Source of the DNA: Schizophyllum amplum
Taxonomy: Eukaryota; Basidiomycota; Agaricomycetes; Agaricales; Schizophyllaceae
Assembly (NCBI GenBank): GCA_007026445.1
Contig: VDMD01000039.1
Coordinates: 62,001 to 126,000 of the forward strand
DNA: 64,000 bases
Direction of reading: 5' to 3'
The notes beneath the pieces were generated by a model. That model did not search any database. It had not been told where the DNA came from and saw only the letters and a list, made by a program, of their open reading frames with translations. A program made the translations under genes and the position numbers. Shown here in pieces: positions 43,814-55,700 of the stretch. The stretch's first letter is position 1. Each line of letters begins with the position of its first letter.

Positions 43814-43895
43814 TGGATGCTAAGAGGATCGAACTCCTGGCCTTTCGCATTGAACCCCATGCAAAGCGAACGCGCTACCACTGCGCTAAGCACCC
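43814..43895 (-). tRNA. tRNA-Ala (anticodon TGC) with short intron
   Basis: The minus strand folds as a tRNA. The acceptor stem pairs GGGTGCT with AGCATCC (one G-U). The D arm is GCGC/GCGC, the anticodon stem TTCGC/GCGAA, the variable loop 5 nt, and the T arm carries TTCGATC. With a 10-nt intron after position 37, the loop reads TTTGCAT and the anticodon is TGC (alanine). Discriminator A at 43814. The remaining 43408-44315 shows no other gene. Confidence 0.8.
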
Positions 43896-44315
43896 GATAG
43901 CTGTTGGCCTAACATGTTGCATTATGACGCATGCCCCCTTCGACCGTCCTTTACGGCCCGGAGGAGGCATGTCTCGCCGAATACACAAATCATCCGCATC
44001 GAGAGCATCCTCAGCACTATAAGCGTTCACAAGCCTCCATACCAGCCACCACAAGCATCCTGTGAAGCATCAACCTGAGAGTCATGAGCATAGCAATGGT
44101 AAAACAAACACAGTGTCAGAGACCGTCATACAGATCGTCAAATATCGTACAAAGCACACCCCGCCATACAGCAACGCCCCATCAGCACCCCATACAAGAA
44201 CAACGCTCCGTCACAAGAACAACGCCCCGTCAGAACAAACTCCCTCAACTGCCAAAGCATATCCATCCAATGTCCGCCATCGTACAGATCACATCAGATC
44301 GCCGAGATGCGCCCC

Positions 44316-46615
44316 TCAGTTGTAGTGCTTCACAACCACACCGTGCACAATCTCCTCCTCCACATTCTTCTCCTTCCCCTGCGTCAGATCCACCGCGCCG
44401 TACGTCGTCGTGCGGCGCGTCCTCCACTCCTCCATCGTCGGCTCCTGGCCCGGGGGACAAAGCCGCTTGATGCCGAGCTTCTGCAGCACCTTGCTCTCCT
44501 CGTGCGGGCTCAGCTTCAACTTGTCGTTCGCCATCGCGAAGTAGAAGACGCCGAGCCTAGCGATGTTACGCTGGTCCCCGGGCGGGAGCACGACGCGGTG
44601 GCGGGTGGAGGGGTAGTAGCCGCCGCAGAGGAACTCCATGACGTCGCCCGCGTTGATGACGAGCGCGTTGTCGATGTGGCGCACCCAGCGCCACTGGCCG
44701 TCGGGGGAGAGGATCTGGAGGCCGCCGACGGGCTGGGACCAGAGGATCGTGATGGAGCCGATGTCTGTGAAGAGGGTGGGGGGGGGGGGGGGGGGGGTGG
44801 GGTGAGCAGGGAGCGGTAGGCAGGACAAACGCGCGCAACGCACCGGTGTGGCCCTTGAGCCAGACGTTCTTCGTCTTCAGCTCCTCGTAATCCGTGCGCG
44901 GGTGGTATTTCATGAAACGAACTGCCAAGGTATGCATTTAGTCTCCGCTTCCACACGATAAACGCCCCGCCGCCTTCACCAAAAACGCCGCCTCCACCAA
45001 AAAGCAACCCCGCCTCCACCAAAACACCCCGTCGCCCCCAAAACCACCCCCGTCGCCCCCAAAACCACCCGTCGCCACCAAAACCCCCCCTCGCCTCCAA
45101 AAAGCAACCCCGCCTCCACCAAAAAGGCGCCACACCCAAGAACTATCCGCCCACTCACCCGAACTCTCACTCTCCTCCTCAAACTTATGCTCCCCCACCA
45201 GCGTCTCCTCCGGCAGGTCCAGGCCCAGCGCGAGCAGCCGCAGAATCGGGTAGAGGACCTTGAAGTGGCAGTGGCGCGCGAAGTCGTCGATCTCCTTGAG
45301 GTAGGGGCGCAGCGGGGCCGGGTGCTCGGTGCGGGAGATGTCGTGGTTGATGTTGTAGTGCTCGATCTGGTCGCGGACGCCGCTGGCGAGTTTCTGGTGA
45401 AGGGATAAGCATGGGTTGAAGACCCTGCGCCGCCTCGGTTGAAACTGCGCCTCGAAAGATACTGCGCCTCGGACAGGACACTGCACGCCCGACTACAACA
45501 AGGCCCCAGCGCCCTGCATCCGACACGGCCCCAGCGCCCTGCATCCGACACCCCCAAGGCGACGACGGTTGACGCCCCCAAGGCGACGACAGTTGACGCC
45601 CCAAAAAAGACACGCGTACTCACCCACGTCTGCTTCGGCTTGTACCCCTCGTACACGGCCTGCGACTTGCCCGAGTACCGGCGCTTCTCGCGCTCGGAGA
45701 CCTCCTCGAAGGTGACGTCCGCGATGCTGAAGATGCGGTGGTTCTGCGGGGACATGCGTTAGTCGTCGCGTTGGGCGGGCGGAGAGATAGGGAGGGACGA
45801 CGAGCGGCGAGTGACGAAGTGGGGAGGAGGGACGGGCGGCGAGTGACGAGATAGGGAGGGACGGGCGGCGAGAAAAGATAGATTGGACGGCGTATGGATT
45901 GGACGGCGTATGGATTGTACAATGGATGGGAGATGGTTGATCGGCGACGTCGACGGGTTGATGGACAGAGACTCCGAACCGCCCACCGCCCAAACCGCCC
46001 ACCGCCCGCCACCTCAACCCTACCAAACACACATAAAACACTCAAGCACAAAACACTCACCTGCTCCTGCGTATACCCATGGTTCACAACATAGAAAAAT
46101 CCACGGCTGCGGAGCGCCTCCGACACCTCCTCCGCGAGCGCCTTGCGTCCCTCGGCGGTGGCCGCCTTGGACAGATCGATGATGGCGAGGTCGGCGTACT
46201 CGACTAGAGGGGGGGGAACGAGGTCAGCGAGCGTCAGAGGACGAGGTCGGCGTGTGTCGGAGGCAAAGGATATGAGGAGGACGAGGGCAGCGTATGGCAC
46301 GGTAAGGGACGATTAGGGATAGGCGACGGCGACGGATAGACGAGGACAATGAATAGACGAGGACAATGGATAGACGAGGACAATGGATAGACGAGGGCGA
46401 GGGATAGACGAAGTTGATGGATAGACGAGAGCGATGGATAGACGAAGTTGATGGACAAGCGAGAGCGACGGATAGACGAGAGCGATGACGAGAGACAGAA
46501 AAGACAACGCACGCTTCTCCTCAGTCGGCGCAGGCGGCGTATACGCCGGAGGCGTCGGACGGGACGCGCCCCACAGGAGGCCCAGCAGGTAGGCGAAGAA
46601 GTCGTAGATGAACAT
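44316..46615 (-). CDS. 2-oxoglutarate/Fe(II) oxygenase, isopenicillin-N-synthase-like
   Basis: Six exons (46615-46513, 46203-46061, 45743-45624, 45393-45159, 44921-44844, 44764-44316) join in frame to 375 residues. The N-terminal DIOX_N-like part reads LAIIDLS, ALRSRGFFYVVNHGY. The catalytic part has MKYHPRTDYEE, and KGHTDIGSITILW supplies the H-x-D iron ligands. STRHRVV supplies the second His, with a downstream Arg for 2-oxoglutarate. The enzyme oxidises a small molecule of unknown identity. The first ~18 residues (MFIYDFFAYLLGLLWG) are hydrophobic and could anchor the protein to a membrane, unusual for this family. No biosynthetic genes surround it. Introns are enlarged (about 79 to 309 nt), with C/A-rich repeats at 44930-45130. 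Confidence 0.88.
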
Positions 46616-46836
46616 GATGTCGCGATTTTCGATGAAAGGAGTCCTTGATTCTCGATGAGGATCGTCCTTGATTCTCGCTGAGGAGAGTCGTCCTTGATTC
46701 TCGATGAGGAGAGTCGTCCTTGATTCTCGCTGAGGAGAGGAGAGACGGCGTTGGGCTCGAAGAGGAGAAATCGCCAATGGGGCTCTAAGAAGAACGCACC
46801 GGAGGCGATAGATCTACACCCCGGCACCGCTCCCTC
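46616..46836. repeat. Direct repeats in 2OG-oxygenase 5' flank
   Basis: About four ~25-bp units containing TCCTTGATTCTCGATGAGGA lie at 46635-46745, between the start codon and the TATA box. Confidence 0.7.
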
Positions 46837-46844
46837 TTTATATA
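46837..46844 (-). promoter_or_regulatory. TATA box of the 2OG oxygenase gene
   Basis: TATATAAA reads on the minus strand about 225 bp upstream of the oxygenase start codon. Confidence 0.45.
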
Positions 46845-49800
46845 CCACCCAGCGTCGGGCAAGTGTCGGGCGAGTGTCGGGCGAGGGCGAGGAGTCAGGC
46901 GAGGGCGAGTGTCGGGCGAGGGCGAGGAGTCAGGCGAGGGCGAGGAGTCGGGCGAGGGGGTCCCATTATGCCGTGGGGAGCTCTATCTGTCCTCGCGCCC
47001 GAGTTCTATCTGCCGAAGAAGCGCGAGCGCCCGGTTCGGGAAACAGGGGGGAAGAAGGGCATGCAAAGTGAGGTGTCGATATGTAAGAGAAGCTGTCAAG
47101 ATAGACCCCGGGGTCGCGTACGATTGCAGAGCGGGGTCGCGTACGATTGCAGCGCGGGGTCGCGCAAGATTACAGCGCGGGGAATGGTGGTTCTGAATAG
47201 ATAGATAATAGGTCAACGTGACTTCATGGACGAGGAGAGGAGGAGATAATGGGCGGGTACGCACGGGATATCACAGGCCGTGCTGAAGACTTACGCGCAT
47301 AGGGCGTAGACATGAAGAAGCGGGTGCACACAGTTTATTTGACAATCGATACAACCTTGCGGGTAAAAGCCATAAAGGTCGACCAAATCATCCGACACGC
47401 GCATTCAATTGTCGACGTTGGCTGTAGACGTGTACGAGCATGGTCGAAGACGGCGAAGGGTTACGCGTAGCGTTCTTATCTATAGATAGGAATAACTCGT
47501 GAGCGGGGGCGTCTGACTGCGCAAGGTCAGTCGGTCAGTCGGTCGCGAAAATGAAAAGTCAAGAGCGGAGGAGGGGCACGCATCTCTCCGACAGAACGTC
47601 ATCATTGACCAGTAGTATCAGCCCCCCATCGCGCTGCGCTTGCCAATCTCGTCGCTCCAACCTTATCCGCCCGTATCTATACCTCACGACGCGGACGCGT
47701 AGCGACCCGGGAGACGGGACGAGGGCTCCCCCTCAGGAGGAGGAGATAAGTCGACGAGAAGCAGATGCCGCGGCGCCCCGTCGGGCGGGATAGGACAGAG
47801 CGCGAATGGGATAGGGTGGGATAGGATGCAGGGAAGAGCGTGCAGGGCGATAGTGAGCAGACCGGAGTACCGACGGCAGGGCATCGATGGGCACGGCGTT
47901 GACGGCTGCTGATCATGCGGGGAGGTTCGGGATAGCGTAGCAAATGGACTGCTCATTGCGCGCTCGCTGTCCACAACGACCACGACGGCTCAAGTTGGGA
48001 ACGTGTTGCGATCGTGATCGATGCGCGTGGCGTCGCGGCTTCGACGCCACATATTCCTCTTCAACTTGTCAATGTCAGTGGTGACTGGTCACACGCACAA
48101 GGCAACTTGTCAACCTCGTCCATCGCACCCGAGTTTGGTTTAGCGTGCATCCGACTTCATTGCCAGCTCTTCGCACAATCGCCTGCTTTGACGAGGTGCA
48201 CCTATCTGTATAGTCCTCTGAAATGCGATGGCTTTGCTCTGTGTCACAAGACGCCGTGTCGAGACCAGCGCTTCAAATACTAATAGCTATAAGCCTTCGC
48301 TCCTCTTCCAGCGCCCGCCGTATGAGAAACCGTCTCGTCCCGCTGACTTAAACCGATATACACGCCCATCCTTGAAACCAGGGCCCATGCTGTATTACGC
48401 GCATCTGCCAGCCACCGCCGCGCTGTCTTGTACGGCGCCAGGTCGTGCATGGACAATCGGTGCGTGACCCTTCTGAGTGCCAAACCTACGCTTACCTCGA
48501 GTCAGATCGCACACGGATGAACTTCGAGGTCAGCGGGCTCCGTCTCGTGGGTACCCGAGAGGCCTTGGTAGTGGGGAAGGGGAAGCGGTTGCGCACAATT
48601 CCAGTACTGGTGTGTCTCCTGTGCCCATGACTCTCTCGCAGTCAACTCACGAGCTTCCCTGGCCCTCAGTATCCCATACCTACATATCGCACACCCGGAC
48701 TCCTTCATCGATGTACAGTACGCCTGGACTCGTCCTGCAATCACATACGAGCTCGACCGCACTGGCCTTCCCTGCCTTTCACCTCTATCTCCCACCCGGG
48801 TACAATTCCCCACCCGACTCCGCCACTCCTGGTCCAGTCCATCCTCCGAGTCCCTAGTCCAAGTCCATCCCTCCCCACTGCCCAGCCCGAGTCCATTCAA
48901 CCCCAGTCCGCGACGTCGGCGGCACGCACCGCCACTCCCTCCACAACCGGCGGCAGCCACAGCGGAGCCGCAGACATCACGTCAGCAGCCCCGCATAAGA
49001 CAAGGTTATCCTTATCAGGAACGCACGTGGTGAAGAGAGGCGCATCAATCTCTCACGTGCCGCACCGCCCGCCCCTCGGCACAGCCCCACTACGAAGCTC
49101 CGCAGCCCACCCGCCACCCAGCTCTGCCCCCCGCCTCCCGCGCGCCACTCGGTGTCTGTATACCCGACCCGCCCCATGGCGGTGGAGGCGCGCCTTAGCC
49201 TGGGCTCTTCGAAGTGCTCAGCGCTCAGCGGTTGCTCAGCGGAGCCGCACAATGACGCAACTCAGGCAAGGCGTCCCAGATAAGACAACAGTTTCCAAAA
49301 CAGGTAAGTAGTGGCGGTGGATCACGTGCCTGGCATCGCCCGCACAGCCTGTCTGATCATGAGGCGGGGGCGGCGCGCAGCAAGGGGCGCGCCTCTCTTC
49401 CGAGACCGGAGGCGCGCCGGACCTCGGAGACCGGGGGTGCGCCCTCCGAGAAGCGGGAGCTGACTGCTGCGCCCTCCGCCCTCCGAGACGCGGAAGCTGC
49501 GCCCTCCGAGACGCGGAAGCTGCGCCCCCGAGAAGCGGAAGCGCATCCAGGAAGCCCCCGCGCGCCTGGGCTGGGTCGACGCCTGTTCCATGCAGGGTGC
49601 TCTTCATCATCCGTCTTCACGTCCTATTGGCAGAAAAAGATATTCCGGAAAGTTGGTGTACAGGAGGAGTTGAAGAAGTTGGTGAGCAGAAGAAGTCATG
49701 GTACGCAGAGGAGATCGACTGGCAAGTGACGCGATGCGCACCCCCACAAGTATGCAGATTGAGAGACACTGTCAACGCGCCGCTTGCGCCACCAAGCCCC

Positions 49801-50464
49801 GTGTATTCGATGCGGCTGCTAGAGATACATACACATGATGAGTTCTTGACGGTAGATCGTAGCCTTGTAAGTAAGAGATGCACGTCGTACGTAGGTACTT
49901 AGGTAGGAGAGGAGAAGAATGCGAGGCGAGGTAGTAGACAGCTAGAGAGCGACGAGAGGAGATAGTGATGCGCGAAACAGAGATTCGGGACTGAGTGATG
50001 AGATACGGAAAGATGAGAGACGGAGTGTCAAGTGACGGAGAGACGGAGTGTCGAATGGCGAAGAGACGGAGTGCCGAGGAAGAGACAGAATGCCAAAGAG
50101 ACAGATGTATCTGTATATGATGTGTGCGTGCAGGGGAATCCAGTAAGTACAAATGCGAGTTTTTGGTCGGAGTGTACAGAGAGAGTTGGCATGTACAGAG
50201 AGAGTTGGCATGTACAGAGAGAGTCGGCATGTACAGAGAGAGTCAGCGTGTACGGGGGGATTTTTTATGTACAAGTGTGTAGAGTAGCGGAAGAATTAGA
50301 AAGTGGAAGTACACTACAGAAGGTTTGGCGATTGATAGACGCCATACAAGGTCAGCACCGCGTGCAACACGGCCGACACAAGCCCAAGGGTATGATAAGA
50401 CGAAGGGGGTAAACATGCAGTCGTGTCGGGAGTAAAACATGCAGCCGTGTCATTCGTGTATTCG
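46845..50464. other. 3.6-kb gene-poor region with repeats
   Basis: No coding gene is supported on either strand. Visible are GTCGGGCGAGGGCGAG-type units (46860-46965), three GGGGTCGCG-ACGATTGCAGCGC units (47110-47180), CGCCCTCCGAGACGCGGAAGCTG units (about 49440-49555), five 19-bp GTACAGAGAGAGTTGGCAT units (50170-50255) and the dispersed repeat listed separately. Confidence 0.5.
49030..49225 (-). repeat. Dispersed GC-rich repeat, copy 1
   Basis: Read on the minus strand, this segment resembles 56400-56600. Shared blocks are GAGCCCAGGCT, GGCGCGCCTCCACCGCC, GGGCGGGTCGGGTAT, CACCGAGTGGCG, CAGAGCTGG and GATTGATGCGCCTC/AATTGATGCGCCTC. No coding or terminal motif is recognised. Confidence 0.7.
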
Positions 50465-52760
50465 TCACAGATTCGCGGCAGCGAACATCTCCTGGCACTT
50501 CGTGTGCTGCAGCTCTGGAAAGTATGGCCATCAGCACCCGTAATCGAACTTCACCCCGTAACCGAACTTTAACAACCGAACTGATACTCACTCAGAAGCA
50601 TGCTCGTACTCATGAGCGACGCGTCGTCGGCGAGGATGGCCAGCGCGTGGAGCCCGGCGCGCAATCGCGAGAGCGGCACCTCCTCCGCGGAGGCGTCGTA
50701 GGGCACGATGGCAGCAGAGGCGTCGTATGGGACGCTGGTAGCAGAGGCATCGTATGGGACGCTGGGAGCGGACGCGTCGTAGGGAACCGTAGCAGCAGCG
50801 AGCATCCCACCCGCCGTACCCGCCCACTGAGTGCGCAACCGCGCAACCTCATCAATGAGGACCTGGATGGCGAGCGTCCACAGGGTCTGTTGGATGGTCA
50901 GAGGTAGGAAGAGCCATGGATGTGTAAAACACGCACCCCAATAATCGGATTCAAGCACACAAACCGGCTGATGTCGGCGGTCCCGAGCTCGAACATGCCC
51001 TGCGCGCCCAGCACGCACTGCTGCCTGCTCACTGGATCGGAGCGGAAGAAGGGCATGTGGAGCTTGATGAGCGCAGCGTGCGCGAGGCTGTAGGTGAGCA
51101 GCAGCGCGGGACGCAATGGCGGGAGATGCTCGCGGAACCCGGTGATAAGGGCATGCGTCGTAGTGAAGAAGTGCGAGAACGTCTGATAGTCGCGAGGGGA
51201 CATCGCTGTTCAAATACGTCAATCAGTAAGGGTGGTAGAACAAAGAGAGAAGGCAGAGACGCACGATCGGAGAAGAGCCCGGCGACGTAGGCAGCGCGGT
51301 GCAGCAGGATGACGGCTTTGGCGAACAGAGCCGGCGGCGAGGTCCCGTCGCCCGAGTACCAGTCGTTGTTGTTGACAAAGTTGCGCACCGTCGCCGTGCT
51401 CTGCAGCGCATCCGGCAGCCCGCCGTCCTCGTACCCGTCCATCGTCAGCGGCCACGGCGTGTCGATCTGCACCCCGGGCACGTCAAACACGCCGCAGATA
51501 GCGTCCGGCGGGTCGAGCGCAACGGCGAGCAGCCTGCTGAGCGTGAACGATGCCCACAGCGCGCTAATCCGCTCGCCCTCCTCGACCGCGTCCGCCGGGG
51601 GCTTGTGCAGCAGTATGGGGCTCCCGCGCACGGGCGTGTCCCCCGCAACCGCCGTGTAGTTCGGCGAGCGGATCTTGTGCAGGCCGGAGGAGATGACGAG
51701 GGAGCAGGCGGCGGCGGCGTGGTACTTGGCCTCGATGTGGAGGCCGGAGCGGTAGAAGAAGTAGGCGAGGAGGACGTGGGTCTGGATGGTGTGCAGCACG
51801 CGCTGGGGGTGATGGGAGGTGAGCGCGAGGCTGAGGGTCTGCAGCGTCTGCGCGAGGAGCGCGGGGGACTGGGCGCGGACGCTGGCGGTGGGCGAGAGGT
51901 GGACGCCGAAGAGGTAGACGGCGAAGAGGAGGGCGGGGAGCGGGCGTGAGACATGGCCCGTGGGCGCGGGGATGAGCGCGGCGTTGTGGAAGCGGGAGGT
52001 GCTGAGGAAGAAGCCGAACTCGGCGGCGTGGGGGAGGAAGTTTTCGAGCAGCACGCGGACGATGGACACGTCAGGCTCCTGCGGGGGACGTCAGCTGTAC
52101 GTACAGAGGGGGGAAGGCTGTGATTACACACCTCGAACGGCGAGAACGGCTTCGATCGGTCTGATGCTGCGGGTGAACAGCGCGAGCCTCCTGAACTTGA
52201 GGACTGCATGGGGAGTGCCTGTGGTCGGTCGAGCAGGAGGGGAGAGCCAGACGAGGCGGGCGTCATCTCGTATGGGCTGATCGACGTGCTGAGCGATATG
52301 CCCGCATGGGAGGAGGGGGATCCATTGGGCGACTGCTGGACTTGGTGCGTGGGGGAATACGGCTCGTGCAGCGTCACGGACGGCGTGGACTCGCCCGGAT
52401 GTTCTAGTTCTTGTATGCGAGACTGCAGGCGGTTGACCTGCTCCTCGAGGGCCTTTGTTCTTGACCGGCCGGGACCGTCGAACTCGCACTCGTCGTCCTT
52501 GGGGTGCTTCATGCATGGTCCACATACGGGTCGTGCGCCGTCGCATTTCTGGAGAGGTCGAAGTCAGAACACGGGGAGAACGGGACATGTGTGAGCTTGA
52601 CGCACAATCTTCAGGAACCTGTGGGGGTGATCCGTTAGCCTATTGTTCCCACTGAAAGAGCGCAGGACACGCACCTGCAGTTCATGCATGCCTTCCCCCG
52701 CTTGAGTGGCCTGCGCGCTGCGCCGCCCGTCGCGCTCCGTGGTGAGCCCGCCGCGTTCAT
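50465..52760 (-). CDS. Zn2Cys6 fungal transcription factor
   Basis: Seven exons (52760-52675, 52618-52606, 52548-52132, 52078-51265, 51205-50937, 50886-50592, 50514-50465) join in frame to 647 residues. The N-terminus has the binuclear cluster: RGKACMNCRFLKIKCDG, then VCGPC and a final Cys at DDEC, assembled across a 13-nt exon. A short coiled-coil linker (TKALEEQVNRLQSRIQELE) follows for dimerisation. A Fungal_trans-like middle homology region with LHIEAKYHAAAA and DPPDA follows. The family binds CGG-containing sites as dimers. Near the C-terminus four VPYDASA repeats (about 50697-50795) form an in-frame minisatellite. Regulated genes cannot be inferred from neighbours. Confidence 0.92.
50695..50800 (-). 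repeat. In-frame VPYDASA coding repeat
   Basis: Four tandem ~27-bp units encode VPYDASA plus two variable residues inside exon 6 of the Zn2Cys6 factor. The DNA units are close copies of CATCGTATGGGACGCTGG. Confidence 0.85.
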
Positions 52761-55700
52761 GGAGGTGATGGAGGAGGAGGAGGAGAGGAGAGTGGCTAAA
52801 TTTTAGCAGCGCCATTGTTGTACCGCTAAATACGGTGACAAGAGCAGACGCGCAAGCCCTGGGCGCGCACAGCCTTGACCGGGATCGACAGATTTCAAAT
52901 TCAGGCACCTTCCGGAGCAATTCATCCGGTGTAATGGCTGTGCTCGGACATGCCCCGTGCTTGGACCTCCGACGCGTGTTCCGTTCCCCCGCCTCGTCCT
53001 CCTCCTCGATCGACCTCCGATGCCCCGCCCCGCGCCTATCCTCGCTTACTCACGCTCTCGGAATCGTCGCTCAGGCTCTCGGTATACCTCTGCCCGCACG
53101 CCGGACGGCAAATCCCGACATCCTGTGCCGCGTCGGCACCGTCTCCTCCTTACGCGTCCATTTGACGGACCATCCTCGCTTCTGCGCAACCTATTTTCTC
53201 CCCGGCCTCTCTATTTCCTGTCCTCCACCCACATACGAACCACATCGCGGAACAATTCTTCTTCCGACTCGCCTACTTCATGTCCTGCTCCCACCACAGC
53301 CTCCCACCGCCCGCTCTGAAAAGGTGGTTCGACAATGGCGCTGGTTGCTACACAGACCCGTTGAATAGGCGGAAAACCCTCCGGCTAGTCGTCACCTCGA
53401 GCGAAAGCGCTCCATTACTCCACACCACGTTGCCGAGCATGCGCAGAAACTGCTCTCAAAACTTGAACATCAGTCACGTGGGACTTAAAATAATCCTAAG
53501 AATTACTTGTTTTGGGCATAACAGCCGATTGAGGGGCAGTTACATATACAGTAAGTACTGTATTTCTTCAGACAATCACGCGCGACCGCCATTGGAAGAC
53601 TAACTCGATTCGTATGCCGTCGATCCGTGTTCTCAATCTTCGCGCTATTGTGAAGATCGATCTCGTTAGGACAAGTCCATTCCAGATCGCGAACCTGACG
53701 ACCAAGAAGCCCGCGAGCCATCACAGACTCCCGAAAGGATGGTCCATGCGAAAGGGAGGTCCATGCGAAGGGAAGGTCCATCTCATTCATCTCCCAGTCT
53801 ACATTCCAAGGTACTCCCTATGGATTCACCTTATTATGAACTGTCAATTGTCTTCTGGACACTAGGTGTCTCCCTCTATCACTACTCCGCGACTCCTTGG
53901 CGTAGAGAGGCGAATCTGCGTCCCCATCGCCCTTACATCTTCGTCACCTCCCTCCCATGCGCGCATCTCAATGGCTCAATCTTCCATACTTGCTTCTCTT
54001 CGCTGATGAAGTCGGTGCTTTCTCACATCCGTGCGCTTTGCTTGTCGTGTATGGCGCGCATCCGGCGTCGCGTGTACCTACATGAACAGCGTCGCGTGTA
54101 CCTACATGAATAGTGTCGCGTGTACCTACATGAATAGCGTCGCATGTACCGCGTCGCGCATGGCCACCAAGCGTCTCAATATCCGCGTCGCGCTGCCGAC
54201 CGTTCATCTCGGAGAGCGGGTCTGAGCGGCAGATGCGACGGAGCCGGGAGCGATCTGCGCAGAACTTGCGAGTCGATCTGCGCAGAACTTGCGAGTCGAT
54301 CTGCGCAGAACTTGCGAGTCGATCTGCGCGCGGGAGGGCCAACGTCTGCGCATGCAAGGAGAATCGACGCATGGGACGGGTGATTCACACATACTTAGGA
54401 TGGGCGGTCCAGGTCTACGCACTATATGGGTGATCTCAGGGTGATCTACGCATCGGACGGGCGGTCTACGCATCGGACGGGCGGTCTACGCATCGGACGG
54501 GCGGTCTACGCACGAGAGGACTGATCCGCTCATGAGACGTCGAGCGACTCGCGCACGAGAGAAGGACGAGAGGAGGACTTACGCGTGAGAAGGAAGGGAG
54601 GATCTGCACGTGGCTCTCTCATGCGCAGTCTTCGGGGTGGTTCTCTCGTGCGCAGTGATTCTCTCGTGCGCAGTGATTCTCTCGTGCGCTGTGGTTCTCT
54701 CGTGCGCAGTGAGTCTCGCATGCGCAGTGAGTCTCGCATGCGCAGCGAGTAGCCAGTCTCGTATGGCTACTGCAATGGAGGAAGGGGCTTGAAGGATCAT
54801 CCATCACTGGCAGCGGGAATCGAATTGATAGCATAACACGCGCGACTCGGTGAGGGGGAACTAGTAGGGACTGATGGGGCCTCGGACGTGGGGAGTGACG
54901 GGGCTGCTCAGGAAGTGAGCATTGACGGGGAATGGAGGTGGCCACACGAATCTTGACTCTAGGCCTCTACATTTTGACGCGTCGCGAGACCGCGCGGGTC
55001 ATTAGTCTATCAGTCTTCCTCGTCAACCTCTCCTGGTCCATTCGCTCGCCCTTCCTCGGTCCATTCGCTCGACCTCCCTTGGATCATTTGCTGTACCTTG
55101 CTCGGTCCATTTGCTGTACCTTCCTCGGTCCATTCGTTCAACTTCTCCAGGTCCATTCACCCAGATTTCCCTGTCACATCAAAGGCGACGTATTCGCATA
55201 ATCATGAATCAATGAACATTGAAGAGTCATTCACATAATTAATTCATTTCATTCCATTTGGCAGTGTTTGCCGAGGTGATGGGCAGGTGATGGGTGGCCA
55301 TTGCTGGTTAACGGCTGGTCCTTGATAAGCTATGGCGACATGTGATTCCCTTTGTTTCTTGTTTGGGTAAGGTGCGAGAAGAGTGATGCATGGCGAGTCA
55401 GACGACGGCCTAGGGAGACTGCATAGGTAGGTCAGGCGCGAGAGGGTGAGTCAGACGTGGGCGCGCGAGGGTGGTCAGATACAACACGGGAGGGAGAGTC
55501 AGGCGCGAGATGGTGAGTCAGACTCAGACGACGCGCGAGGGCGCATCAGAAGAGAGAGGAAGTATCACAGAAGCTGACTCGCGTCCAAAGACTTTGGGAC
55601 TTCGCGAAGGTTCGCGCACAACGAGCAAATCCCGAGCGCGGTAAACGCCCTGAACGCAATAGCAAGCGCACCCACGGCGTGAAAGTAGGCTCCCAGAGCG

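Noticed and set aside
48502..48960. Minus-strand frame of 152 codons
   Set aside because: No motif, no codon-position bias and no splice-supported extension.
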